Of a stretch of 64,000 nt of DNA, positions 46,801 to 54,559 are shown piece by piece. The stretch covers positions 5,442,346 through 5,506,345 of the forward strand of contig JAKSZT010054569.1 of assembly GCA_026826555.1 (NCBI GenBank), read 5' to 3'. How positions within the stretch are numbered: the first letter of the stretch is position 1; each line of letters begins with the position of its first letter. The notes beneath the pieces were generated by a model. That model had not been told where the DNA came from and made no database searches. It worked only from the letters and a program-made list of their open reading frames with translations. Origin of the DNA: Tolypeutes matacus (Eukaryota > Chordata > Mammalia > Cingulata > Chlamyphoridae). The position numbers were made by a program, and so were the translations under genes.

Positions 46801-48756
46801 GCCCAGCACACCCAAGGCGTGGCATGTTTCCACTTGTTCTGAGACGTGGGAGCCTTCGGGTGGTTTGGCTCTGGAGGGAAGCTAGAAGCAAAGCTCAGCC
46901 CATGAGTAGCACTCTGCTGAGGGTGTCATCACAGCTGTCCCCAGCTGACAGGGGCTTTCACAGCGCAGACCCCCTGCCTGGGCTGGGGGCGGGCGTGTGC
47001 CTTGGCACTCCTGCTCTCACTGCCAGCTGTGTGCCACGGGATCTTCCCCTGAGTGGGAGCAGCCCAGAAAGTCCCAACTGTGAGTGCAAACAGCCTCCTC
47101 TCTCTCAGCTCCCTTGCCGTGGAATGGGGGATAAAAGGGCACCAGGGGGGGTCAAGCAGATGCGATGAGCCGGAGGCTGCTGGCAGGGGTTCTGGTGCAT
47201 GGTGGCCCCTGGCATATGGTGCTTCTCTCCACCCCCCATATCACCACCCTGACACTGGACCCCTCTCTGCCTCCGCCTGGGCAGGTCCTGAGTGAGTCAG
47301 ATCTCGACAGTGACAACATGCTGTCCTTCTCAGAGTTTGAGCACGCAATGGCCAAATCTCCAGATTTCATGAAGTAAGGGGCTCTGGGGAGGAGGGGCTG
47401 CCCGGGGCGGTGGCCCTCCCGTCTCCTCTTGGCTGATGGCCCACCTGTCTTCCCAAGGAGGACCCCCAAGTGTCCAGGGCACCTTGCAGATTCTTTCAGA
47501 ATCAGCACTATTGGGCCTTATTAGAAATAAGGTCACCTAGAAAGAGACCAGGACAAAGGAGGATTGGTTTCCAGGCTCTGCAAGCAATGTCAGAGGCGTG
47601 CCCCCTACGGCCGGCACACTGCACACTTCTCCCAAAGCCCCCCGAGCTCCAGGACTGGCCTACGGAGTTGCCTTTGTCACTGTCATTCCTGCTTCCCCCA
47701 CCCACAACCTCGAGAGGTCCCTAGGAGTCGGGGGTTTGCACAGGGTGGTGAAGATGCTGCGGGTGGAGCCCAGAAAAGAGCCCAGGCACCTCCAAGTCTC
47801 GATCTGGGTGGAAAAGAAACTCAGCGAGAGCAGCAGCCGAGTCTACTTCTTAGAGCGGGAAGGAGCCTTAACTTGGGATTCCGTCTAGTCTAAACAGCCT
47901 GAGGGTGACTGCGACGTGTCCCTGGTCCCCTGACCAGGTTTCTCCGTCCTTTGAATCCTTCCGGTCATGGGAAGCACACTGCCTCCGGAGCAGCCAGTCC
48001 CTTGTTGAGCGGCAACTCCCATGGGCTTGCATCTGTTTACTGGTATCTTCTGCCCCTTCGTCTCACAGTCTAGGCTATTTTGATAGCAATGAAGAGTCCC
48101 CACTCAAAATGGTTTAACAAGCAAACAGAAAGAACAAGAACGTCTAAGAAGTCAGAGAGCACCAGGTCAAGAGCCCAGGACGGCTCACATGCTCTCTCTG
48201 CCCAGCCTCCCTGCCTCTCTCCTCAGCTCCTCTGCACTTAGCTTCCTGCTGCAAACCAGCAATCCCTGCTTTGTCTGACATCAGGCCCAACGCCACCTCC
48301 CTGCAGCCGTCAAGTCTCTGTCTCCTTGATTTCAAGTGGTCCTCAGTGACTCCTAAGTAATGTCCCTCAGCTCTGACCCCAAATTCCCAGGGAGAGACTC
48401 CGAATGGCCCGGTTCGGGTCAGGAGTCCACTCCTCTGCAGCCACCTTGATGTAGAATGGGCCTCGCAGTTCCAACATGGCTGCCAGGGTGCCGTGGCTCG
48501 GGACCGCTTGGGACCACCCCAGCCATGCTTACATAACAGCCCATCAAATAACCGAAGCTGAAATCCTGTCCTCTTTGAGTTTCTCTTTGAATCACTCCCA
48601 TTTCTTTCCCCTGGTTCCTGCGCCAGGAGGTTCTGAGATGCTTTCCAACTTAGATGGCACCCCAAGTAGCTAGAGGCCCTTTAGGAATGCAAACTTGGGA
48701 TGGCGCCTGGAATTCTGTCTTTCAGTGCCTTTCGGATTCACTTCTGGGGATGCTGA
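31724..48756 (+). CDS. CIB4: CIB4 3' coding part, four exons joined
   Basis: This is the C-terminal two thirds of calcium- and integrin-binding family member 4, joined from 31724-31865, 46364-46473, 47285-47373 and 48726-48756 (372 coding bases, 123 residues plus stop). The joined protein aligns with the human protein, as I recall it, from about residue 63 to its end at residue 185, without gaps, and ends in the family signature RIHFWGC. CIB proteins are small EF-hand proteins that bind Ca2+ or Mg2+ and peptide helices of membrane partners. From published mouse work CIB4 is testis-enriched and needed for spermatid development. Introns are 14498, 811 and 1352 bp. The N-terminal 62 residues, including the myristoylation-type start of the family, were not found and should lie left of the window. 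No inactivating change is visible. CIB1, CIB2 and CIB3 are excluded by the match to the CIB4-specific strings [14 protein letters not shown] and FNENGF. Confidence 0.95.
32200..32335 (+). repeat. MIR SINE fragment
   Basis: GAGACCTGAACACTGGTCC, CATTTCCCTCTTCTGGGC and CTTCATCTCTAAAATGAGG are in MIR order. Confidence 0.65.
32760..33800 (+). mobile_element. Old sense L1 fragment (5' UTR and ORF1 region)
   Basis: Phrases such as ACAGAATCTAGAGTCTCC, AATATGCTCATAATGAATGA, GAACTTAACAGCAAAATGG and GAGTCAGTAAACTTGAAG correspond to the ORF1 coiled-coil part of old L1. The frame is broken. It is in the same orientation as CIB4. Confidence 0.65.
33868..34022 (-). mobile_element. DAS-type SINE, short form
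   Basis: A TTTATTTATTTATTCCCC tail is on the left, then TTTGCACTCGCTGTCTGC, GATCCGAACCCTGGG and ATCGCTTGAGCCACC. A perfect 15-bp duplication TCCCAAATATATCTA flanks it at 33853-33867 and 34023-34037. Confidence 0.9.
34258..34885 (+). mobile_element. MaLR-like LTR relic
   Basis: It has GTTCTATTGCTGTACAACAG, AACTTAGTGGCTTTAAGC, GGTCTCACTTGGCTGCAGTC, then AGTCATAGGTCCTGCCC and GGAGGCTGTCTGCCACGAG near the end. This is the layout of mammalian LTRs of the MLT1 or related type. An (AG)n tract sits inside at about 34640-34672. Confidence 0.5.
35945..36275 (+). repeat. Two adjacent MER5-like hAT relics
   Basis: The first (35945-36095) has GCTCAAAGTATGGCCCGTGG, GTTAGAAATGCAGAATCTC and GCATTTTAACAAGATTCCCC. 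The second (36100-36275) has CTCAAACTTGTCTGCACATT, GGGCCCCACCCCCAG, AAGCTCCCTGGGTGATTC and AGTTTGAGAACTACGG. Both follow the MER5 order. Confidence 0.65.
36280..37879. other. Unassigned intronic sequence
   Basis: No recognised repeat or exon. The long open frames around 36925-37600 are in GC-rich sequence on both strands and show no conserved domain. Confidence 0.4.
37885..38055 (+). repeat. MIR SINE
   Basis: CACTGAGCATCTTCTATGTT, TTATCTTATTTAATCTTCAC, CCATTTCACAAATGAAAAAC and TGAGGCTCAAACAAATC follow the consensus. Confidence 0.75.
38440..38530 (+). repeat. MIR SINE fragment
   Basis: AGATTCAGGCTGCCTGGG, TCTCTGTCACTTACTGAAGC and GACCTTGGGCAG follow the MIR core. Confidence 0.65.
38531..39480 (-). 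mobile_element. Ancient LINE relic, antisense L2 type
   Basis: It starts as antisense L2 3' end (CAACAGATATTCACTGAACA, TACAGCGGTGAACACAGAG, CTCGTGGAATTTATGTTC). It continues with AGTGCAAAGGCCCTGAGGC, AAGATCACTCTGGCC, AGGCGACTGCAGTGAC and GTCAGCATATGGACC in the order of a widespread ancient mammalian LINE. Internal deletions are present. The subfamily name is uncertain. Confidence 0.55.
39700..40160 (+). repeat. Possible L2-type LINE fragment
   Basis: Pyrimidine-rich sequence with TAATGCCTCTTCCTCCAG, AAAGGCCTCCTCGTTC and CTTGGTACCAGGTGCCCAG recalls the sense 3' part of L2. The match is weak. Confidence 0.3.
40328..45011 (+). mobile_element. Young L1 with 5' inversion (twin priming)
   Basis: The left arm (40328 to about 42207) reads on the - strand from the ORF2 start ([32 protein letters not shown]) to the RT region ([25 protein letters not shown]). 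At about 42210 the orientation switches. The right arm reads on the + strand from [17 protein letters not shown] through the RT catalytic FADD (42391-42402) to [10 protein letters not shown], the 3' UTR and an A-rich tail ending at 45011. The two arms together cover ORF2 with only a short gap, as expected from twin-primed reverse transcription. A 10-bp duplication AGAAGCTGCC flanks the element at 40318-40327 and 45012-45021. Frameshifts and stops make it non-coding. A SINE insertion interrupts it at 43648-44332. Confidence 0.93.
43648..44332 (+). mobile_element. DAS-type SINE insertion with extra 5' sequence
   Basis: The insertion splits L1 ORF2 and is bounded by AAAACTACAATGAGA (43633-43647) and AAAACTACATGAGA (44333-44346). 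The right part (about 43865-44332) is a long-form SINE: GGATGTGGTTCAAATGG, GGGTTTGATCCCC, a second tRNA-like stretch near 44128-44190, then AAATAAATAAATC and an A run. The left 217 bp (43648-43864) is not SINE and was not recognised. It lies inside the same duplication, so it appears to have arrived with the SINE. Confidence 0.85.
45631..45860 (+). repeat. 60-bp minisatellite, 3.8 copies
   Basis: Units start at 45631, 45691, 45751 and 45811 (the last is partial). Each begins GTCACAGAGGAGGTGGAGG or close to it and contains CACGGCCACGGAACAGGGC. The units differ by a few substitutions and no indels. Because 60 is a multiple of three, one + frame stays open through the array and encodes a 20-residue His/Glu-rich unit ([24 protein letters not shown]). 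There is no splice or start evidence, so this is probably not a gene. Confidence 0.95.
45965..46175 (+). repeat. MIR SINE
   Basis: CAGACTGCCTGGGTTTGAAT, CTTGGGCAAAATTACATAAC, GTAAAATGAGACTAAC and CCAGGACGTGGTCAGCAC are in full MIR order. It lies about 190 bases before the EF-hand 3 exon. Confidence 0.78.
46364..46473 (+). CDS. CIB4: CIB4 exon with EF-hand 3 (probably exon 5)
   Basis: The exon is 110 bp. It completes the split Asp codon and encodes [20 protein letters not shown] and a short acidic helix ending LAKH, in phase with the donor GTGCGT. The 12-residue loop is [12 protein letters not shown]: acidic or amide ligands at positions 1, 3, 5 and 9, and Asp rather than Glu at position 12. 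Asp at position 12 is also found in this loop of human CIB1 and CIB4 and tends to favour Mg2+ over Ca2+. The acceptor CTCTGCAG is strong. Confidence 0.95.
47285..47373 (+). CDS. CIB4: CIB4 exon with EF-hand 4 (probably exon 6)
   Basis: The exon is 89 bp, from phase 0 to phase 2, after acceptor GGGCAG and before donor GTAAGG. It encodes [20 protein letters not shown] and AMAKSPDFM. The loop [12 protein letters not shown] has Asp at positions 1, 3 and 5 and Glu at 12, so it should bind Ca2+. Asn replaces the usual Gly at position 6, as in human CIB4. The last two bases start an Asn codon that is completed in the final exon. Confidence 0.95.
48726..48756 (+). CDS. CIB4: CIB4 final coding exon (probably exon 7)
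   Basis: Thirty-one coding bases follow the acceptor TCTTTCAG and finish the split Asn codon, then AFRIHFWGC and TGA. The exon is too short to be found by ORF length. It was recognised from the conserved CIB4 tail and because its phase joins the preceding exon exactly. In other CIB proteins the C-terminal extension folds back on the hydrophobic target-binding groove, so this short tail probably has a similar role. Confidence 0.93.
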
Positions 48757-48920
48757 TGTGGCCACTGACACCTGATTTGGCAGCCTCGAGGGAGACCCTT
48801 TTGGAATTCAACCTCTCCAGGTGCTGAGGGAATCTGCTGGGAAGTATGACTTTTCCCCTGTCTCTCCCTCACCTTTATAATGATGTTTATCAAATAAAGC
48901 AAAAGAAAAGCCTTTTCCTT
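48757..48920 (+). other. CIB4: CIB4 3' UTR and poly(A) signal
   Basis: A short 3' UTR runs from the stop codon to a canonical AATAAA at 48893-48898. Cleavage would be expected 10-30 bases later, and a T-rich downstream element (TTCATCTTTTTTTC) lies around 48929-48945. The end lies about 1.65 kb from the CIMIP2C poly(A) signal, so the two transcripts need not overlap. Confidence 0.8.
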
Positions 48921-50054
48921 GCCCCATCAGTTCATCTTTTTTTCTTTTCTTCTCTTTTAAATGCAGTGTCCTGTATGATACATTCTCTTAAGAGCTGCTC
49001 GTTCCAGGGCTTGAGATTGCCAAGGACACAAGCCGGGATGGCCAGGACTTTTGAGGGCCAGGTTCAAGTCCCAAGCCACATCAGAGCAGGGGACCAGGCC
49101 CGGTGGGATGAAGTTCATAAGGAAAAATACACGTCCTGCCCCCCCACACACACCAGTGCCCTTGCACCCCAGCACCTGTCCTGGGCACAGGGCCACGTTG
49201 AGAGGTGCACGCAGTGGTCATTCCAGTTAGCGCCGGGCTCCCCAGTCCTCATCCAGGGAGAAGACATAGGGCCCACGTGGCACCCCCAGGCCCTCGGGAT
49301 GAGACGGTGGATGACCAGCGGTTGGGGTTGACTTGGGATCAGCAATCAGGGTATATTCAGCCAAGCCCTGGGATGGATTTGGCCAGCACTGGGACCCTTT
49401 GGGTCCCCGCTAGTCAGGGAGTCTAGAGCACACGAGAAGCCCTTTGTGGGGGTCTCTGAGGGCTGCCAGATGCCCACCCGATGGGAGCTTGGGTTTCCTT
49501 CTTATCCTGGCTCACAGAGTAAGGTTGTCCCACACTCACGTGGCTCCCATGCCTTTAGGGCCTGACTCGCCCCGTGTTCAGGGGAAACAGGATCCCCACT
49601 GCTTGATGGAGTCCCCTCCATCAAACCCAGGAGGCAGTGGAAAGTTGGAGAACCCCCCCGGCCTGAGGGCCCCATTCCCAGCTCCTGTCTGCTAAGGGGT
49701 TTTCACCCAGGAGGCGGCAAGCAGCAGCCCAGTAAGAGCAGACACCAGCCCCCAGGCCCCCCAGGCCCCCCCAAGTGTACAGCCTAGGAGCCCACACCCA
49801 GGTGTCTGCTTCTGACCTGGAGACCCCCTGAAACACAGAGATTCCTTGAAGAGTTGGGCTGGTCCTGGTTTACTCCCTCCCCAACCCTTCTAGAAATGGT
49901 CCTGAGGGTAGCTGCCAAATCAGCCTATGCATGCCACTCTGGCAGAATGCAATGGAAACAGCTGCTTTACACTGCTTCTTCTCAGAGGCACCACCTCTCC
50001 CCAGGGTCTTAAGCCTCCACTTGGGTCATAAGCAGGACCTGGAGTGGGCAAACC

Positions 50055-50222
50055 AGGAGCTTGGGAATCAGAAAGACCTGGGTTCAAATCCTGGCTGTCT
50101 CACTTACAAAATGTGTGATCTTGGGAAACTTTCTCAACCTCTCTGACCCTCAGTCTCTTTATTGGTCAAGTGGGGATAATAACACCTCCCTTATAAAGTA
50201 ACTGCGCAGACTAAATGACACA
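50055..50222 (+). repeat. MIR SINE
   Basis: AAGACCTGGGTTCAAATCCT, GTGATCTTGGGAAACTTTC, CTCTGACCCTCAGTCTC and GTGGGGATAATAACACC follow the MIR consensus. It lies between the two convergent genes, 1.1 kb past the CIB4 3' end. Confidence 0.78.
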
Positions 50223-50544
50223 GATTTGGAGGTCAGATGGGAATTCCTTTGAACTGGACACTTGGCACGAGTGTTCTGGGGTCACTTCTTCCTCATCTCA
50301 GAAGTGGGGTAACCAGGCTTCCTCGATTATGCCAGTGGAAGAAGAGGGCAGGGGTCTTTTGGCCTGCCACCAAGGCTTGGGGGAGAGTGGGCAGTCCAGC
50401 AGGTAGCTGGACAAGGCTCTTTCTTGACTTGAGTCCCTTAGGCTGAGCCTTCCACAGGCCCTGAAGACACAATGCCAGGTCACCCTCAGGGTGCTATCCT
50501 GCTCCTGTCAAATGTCCCTGGGACGCGGAGGAGAGGAGCGTGGG

Positions 50545-50621
50545 CTGGTCATGGCTTAAGGTTTTATTGCATATAAGCCCCCCGACCAGGACCCAGGCTG
50601 TCGGATGTCAGCAGCCTGGTG
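50545..50621 (-). other. CIMIP2C: CIMIP2C 3' UTR and poly(A) signal
   Basis: The - strand has AATAAA at 50568-50563, about 54 bases after the stop codon. The very short 3' UTR is typical of compact testis or cilia genes. Cleavage would be expected around 50540-50550. Confidence 0.8.
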
Positions 50622-50766
50622 TCACGCTCTGAACTCAAAGTAGTAGTCTCTCTTCTGCCGCTCTTGTGGGGAGACCCTCTTCCCCGAGGGGAACGTCTGG
50701 TAGGTCTTCAGGTTCTCGGGGGACACCCGTAGAAGGTGCCACTTGCTCTTCGGGCTCAGAGGAGGC
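50622..50766 (-). CDS. CIMIP2C: CIMIP2C final exon, coding part
   Basis: The 145 coding bases begin after acceptor CACCCCAG with the last base of a split Leu codon. They encode PPLSPKSKWHLLRVSPENLK, TYQTFPSGKRVSPQERQKRD and YYFEFRA, then TGA at 50624-50622. The C-terminal string is nearly identical to the human protein as I recall it, with YY in place of CY near the end. Confidence 0.95.
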
Positions 50767-53700
50767 CTGGGGTGGGGAGGGAGCCCACGTCAGGTGACAT
50801 GGGAGAGCCCGGCCTGGCCCCGTGCACCCTCTCTCAGCCCACTCTGACCGTCGGACTCCTCAGCTTAGCATCAATAAACTGCCCTGTACTTGAGTGAGAA
50901 TAACTTGTATCTGCTTAACATACAGTGGTTACGAGCCTGGAGGGGGGCATCGACAGATCTGGGGTGGGATTTGGCCCCAGCACCTGCTAGAAGTATGCAC
51001 ATGTAAAATGGATAAGCATTGGGACGTCCCTCTTAGCTGTGTTCTGGAGTAAAGGAGGTGATGCACTAGAGCACTTCACTTAGGGCTGGGCAAGGAGGAG
51101 ACTGTAAGAGCTGGTGATGATGGTGAAGGTGCTTGGGCTCTGGAAGGGGAAGGTCTTGTCTGAGGCCATGAGGAGCAAATCAGGCCCCACAGCCCTCCTG
51201 AGGGGTCCTCCCCACGTCCCACCCCACAGAGCCCCACGGGGCAGTCATGGTTTGGGAGAGGCTGTTGGTGCTCCCCTCCGGCATGGAGGCATGGAACAAA
51301 AAGAAGGATCTGCTGGGGGTGTGGATCCTGGCCCAGCATCTCGAGGACACCTGTCCCCAGCAGAGGCCCCACGCTCAGTCTCTAGGAACTGGCCGGCTCA
51401 GAGTCATCCCAAGAGATAGAGACGGCTTATCCCAAAGTCCTGGGTTGGGTGACAGGAAACGTGGGTTCCTTCCCAGGCTCTGCCGCCAACCAGCTGGGCC
51501 TCCCTGGGCAAGTCCCCAAGGCCATCATTGAGCCTCAGTTTCCCTATTTATGAAATGGGGACGATAATGCTGGCCCACCTCTTTGCAGAGAGGAACCTTT
51601 AGAGGGGGTTCAATCCATTTCTTTAAAAGCCATTGAGCTCTATGGAAGGGTTTTACTGCTTTACCAGCAATGATGGTGGTGAGGATCCGGGCTCATGAGG
51701 CAAGCAAGCGGCAAGCCTAGAACTGGACTTCCCCTGCCTGGGCGTCTGGGGCTGCTGTGCCCCAGGGAAACGAGCTAACTCGGATAGAAGATAGAGGGGC
51801 GTGGGGTAGGAACTTTCCTGTTCTGCTCCATGGACAGCTGGACTTTGAAGGGTCTTTTCAAGTCTGCGCAAGAATATTCCCCCCTCCCCCGAGTCTGCAG
51901 GGGGCTGGGGGCGCCTAGTCGCTGCTGGCTGTAGTGCTCTCTGGGTCCACCAGAGGGCGCCCGGCGCCCGCTGCCTCGGAGCCGCCGTGTTTGGACCAGG
52001 GTGGCTGCGAGTGCGGAGGGGCGAAGCCAGAGGGCGGAGCTTACGAGTTCAGGCCGTCAGAGGTGACGGGGTTTGCTCCCAAACTCCAGTGCACCTGGCT
52101 GGGAAAAGCTCTCCCTGACTCCACCGTTCACGCTCCTGGCACTTGCCCACCCCCAGGCCGCCGGAGCCCTGTGCCCCGCAGGCCCCGGGAGGACGAGCTC
52201 GCTGACACCTGCCGGGTCTGGGTGCCTTGCCAGGCCCGGCAGGTGTGTGCTTGCTGAATGCATAGACGGGGCGGGGGCGGGCACTCACAGGTCCGTGGGA
52301 AGGGGGTACTGTGCACACTCCTTCACAGGCAGCACGAAGTACGGGACCCGGGGCACCATGCCCGTCTTGTCGCCATAGTACTCTCGATGCTGCTGCACCA
52401 TCTACAGCTCCACCAAGGAAGAGATGACACGCATTAACTGTGTGCGGAGTGCCTGGGGCCCCAGCTCCATTGCTAACTCGCTGGGTGTCCACTCTGAGCC
52501 TCGGTTCCTCCTCTAACGCTGTGGAGGGTGAGAGGAGGTCTGCGAAAGCCCAGCTTAGCAGGTTTGTGCCCGTTCACTCCTCCCCTTCCCTCCTGGCCAG
52601 TGTGTGGCTCCAGGACTGCCAGTGTGAGAGCCAAGAGGGAGGAAAAGCCCTCCCCAGGCCCCCCAGCTCCCAGAGTCTGACGGCATCGTGCTGGTCCTCT
52701 CCCCGGGGAAGCTGCCTTACTCAGGAGTTCCCTGCCCCAGGCAACGGGAGGCACCTGTGTCCTTGGAATCAGGCTGGGAGGGGGGTTGGCAAGGGAAGGG
52801 GAGGGAGCGAGCGAGGGTTCCTGGAACACCACTGACAATGCACCTGCAGAGAGCCCGGGGGTCACCTTGTCCAGGTGAGCCCCTGTCCCCACCGAGCTGG
52901 GCGAGCCTCTGGGCACCTGCAGTTTGGTCCTCCCCTGCACCACAGGGAGCCTTCTGGGTGATGTTTGAGCCAGACGCAGGGGAGGCTTTAAGAACCAGAG
53001 GAGCAGGACCAGAACAGCAGGGGTGGGGCCTCCTTCACCCTCCTCTCTTCCCCAGAGGGCAGGTGGGCTCCATCCTGGGGTCCTCTCTTAGGGAGATGGC
53101 AGCTGGGTGCCGGGGTCCAGGTGGTCAATGCAATCGAGAGTAGACTTGGGGCTGGGCTTGGGCTGGGGGCTTTTGCGGGGCCTTTCCTCGGGTAGGAGGG
53201 GAGCTGGGCCCATAGGCCCAAGAGGCTGCAGGGCAGAAAGTGAGTTCAAGACCATCTCCAAAGGCGCCCCAGCTCCCCAGCACAGGGTCAAGCAAGGAGA
53301 GCAGCCACCGATGCCCCCGGGGTGGGGAGAGACCAGGGACTCAGAGACCCAAGGCCTGTGCCCTCTCCTCACGCCCCCCGGCCAAGCCCACCAGCTCCCC
53401 TGCAGGCTCAGGGGCTCCGATGTAGCAAACAAAGCCCGTCTGTAGGGCAGGCATCTCCCCAGACCCCCGGCTGTCACCCACTCCCCATGGCAGAGAGGTG
53501 GGGCGGGCAGGGGAGGCAGCAGCCCCTGCCCCGGGCAGCCCACCTGGTAGAAGTGCTTGAGCTTGGCGGAGCGGTCGCTGTCCAAGTTGAAGCGGGTGTA
53601 GCTGGGGACGTGCAGCCAGTGGTCCCAGGTGTGGGAGCGGCTGCTCAGCACCAGGTTGGGGCTGGGGGAGAAGATGGTCGGGAAGTGGCCGCCTTTGCTG

Positions 53701-53817
53701 AAGGGCGTGTGGCTGTCCTCCACGGCCGCGTTGCGCTGGTCCTGGAAGTACTTCAGAGTGGTGTTGCCGTAGGTGGAGCCGAAGGAGAAGGCCACGCTGG
53801 GAACGTGGCCCTGGTAC
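50622..53817 (-). CDS. CIMIP2C: CIMIP2C 3' coding part, three exons joined
   Basis: This is ciliary microtubule inner protein 2C (FAM166C, C2orf70), joined on the - strand from 53817-53544, 52401-52289 and 50766-50622. It gives 176 residues plus stop, the same length as residues 26-201 of the human protein as I remember it. Conserved strings include YQGHVPSVAFSFGSTYG, SHTPFSKGGHFPTIFS, PSYTRFNLDSDRS and the C-terminus YFEFRA. Proteins of this DUF2475-type family contain repeated proline- and glycine-rich microtubule-binding motifs and line the lumen of ciliary and sperm-tail doublet microtubules. Introns here are 1142 and 1522 bp. The first exon, about 25 residues, was not found in the 10.2 kb to its right and is probably beyond the edge. 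No disruption is seen. Confidence 0.95.
51440..51615 (+). repeat. MIR SINE in the last CIMIP2C intron
   Basis: CAGGCTCTGCCGCCAACC, CTGGGCAAGTCCCCAAGG, GAGCCTCAGTTTCCC and GAAATGGGGACGATAATG follow the MIR consensus. Confidence 0.72.
52289..52401 (-). CDS. CIMIP2C: CIMIP2C exon 3
   Basis: The exon is 113 bp, phase 0 to phase 2, with acceptor CTGTAG and donor GTGAGT. It encodes MVQQHREYYGDKTGMVPRVP and YFVLPVKECAQYPLPTD plus two bases of a Leu codon. The human string from memory is close (QQHRKYYQDKTGTVPRVPYF). The internal Met is not a start: the preceding exon joins it in frame. Confidence 0.94.
53544..53817 (-). CDS. CIMIP2C: CIMIP2C exon 2
   Basis: The exon is 274 bp, phase 1 at its start (the last base of a Gly codon split with exon 1) and phase 0 at its end. 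The acceptor is CCACTGCAG and the donor GTGGGC. It encodes 91 residues from YQGHVPSVAFSF through TTLKYFQDQRNAAVEDSHTP, FPTIFSPSPNLVLS, WLHVPSYTRFNLDSD and KLKHFYQ. It is the largest visible exon and carries the family core. Confidence 0.95.
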
Positions 53818-54559
53818 CTGCAGTGGCGGGGTGTTGGGGGTGCGGGATGCCGGTCAGCGGAGGCCTCCGAGGCCGGTTCCCAGAGAGGCCCTTAAAAACG
53901 TGGGCTGAGGTCGGTGCACCCCGCTGGGCATCTCTGGGCCTTGCTGGGCTTTCTAAGATGCACTGCCCAGCTCCGGTCTTCAGGGCAAAGACAAGCGGGA
54001 CAAGCTCTGGGGCCTCTTCCTCCCGACAAAGGTCTCTGCCTGTGTGGTCATCTCTTCCGGCCGAGGCCACAGGGGCAGAGCACCTGGTTCCAGTCCCGTC
54101 TCCTTCGGCCAGGCTGAAGGCAAATCGCTCTCCCTCTACGGACCTCTGTTCCCTCGGGGCTGGCCTGAGGATGCTGAGCAGCTCCTCCAGCTCTGACATT
54201 CCGTGATTATTTAATGAAAGGGGAGAGGAAACGTAAGAACTTGGTAGGGGCACTGTCATTAAAATGGGACAAGAGTGTTAGCTTTATTATAGCTGTCTCA
54301 TGGGGTGCTACGAGAACGTCTAAAAGCCTAGGGGAGCCCCATCGCTCTGTGCCACCAAGGAGTCCCAGTGACGAGGACAGGAGACTGGCAAGAGGAAGCC
54401 CTTGGAGATGCAGCGAGCACAAGCAGACGCGGGGACACTCCAGAGCCCCGGCTAAATGAGACCTACACCAAGGGCCAAAGATTTGTTTCGGCGAAGCCAG
54501 GGGACTGAGCAACACCCAGGAGCATGAGCCTCAGACTTTGGGCGAGGCCAAAGCTTTTG
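53818..54559. other. Start of the upstream CIMIP2C intron, unassigned
   Basis: No exon 1 candidate (a - strand ATG followed by a MASRSAG-like peptide and a donor) was found here or further right. A diverged MIR-like stretch (GGTTCCAGTCCCGTCTCC, TCGCTCTCCCTCTACGG) lies near 54080-54200. Confidence 0.4.

Noticed and set aside
52399..52401. Internal ATG of CIMIP2C exon 3 as a translation start
   Set aside because: Exon 2 joins this codon in frame after a proper splice site and the human protein continues upstream.
53322..54206. 294-residue + strand open frame
   Set aside because: It is the antisense shadow of CIMIP2C exon 2 and its flanking intron. The conserved protein is on the - strand.
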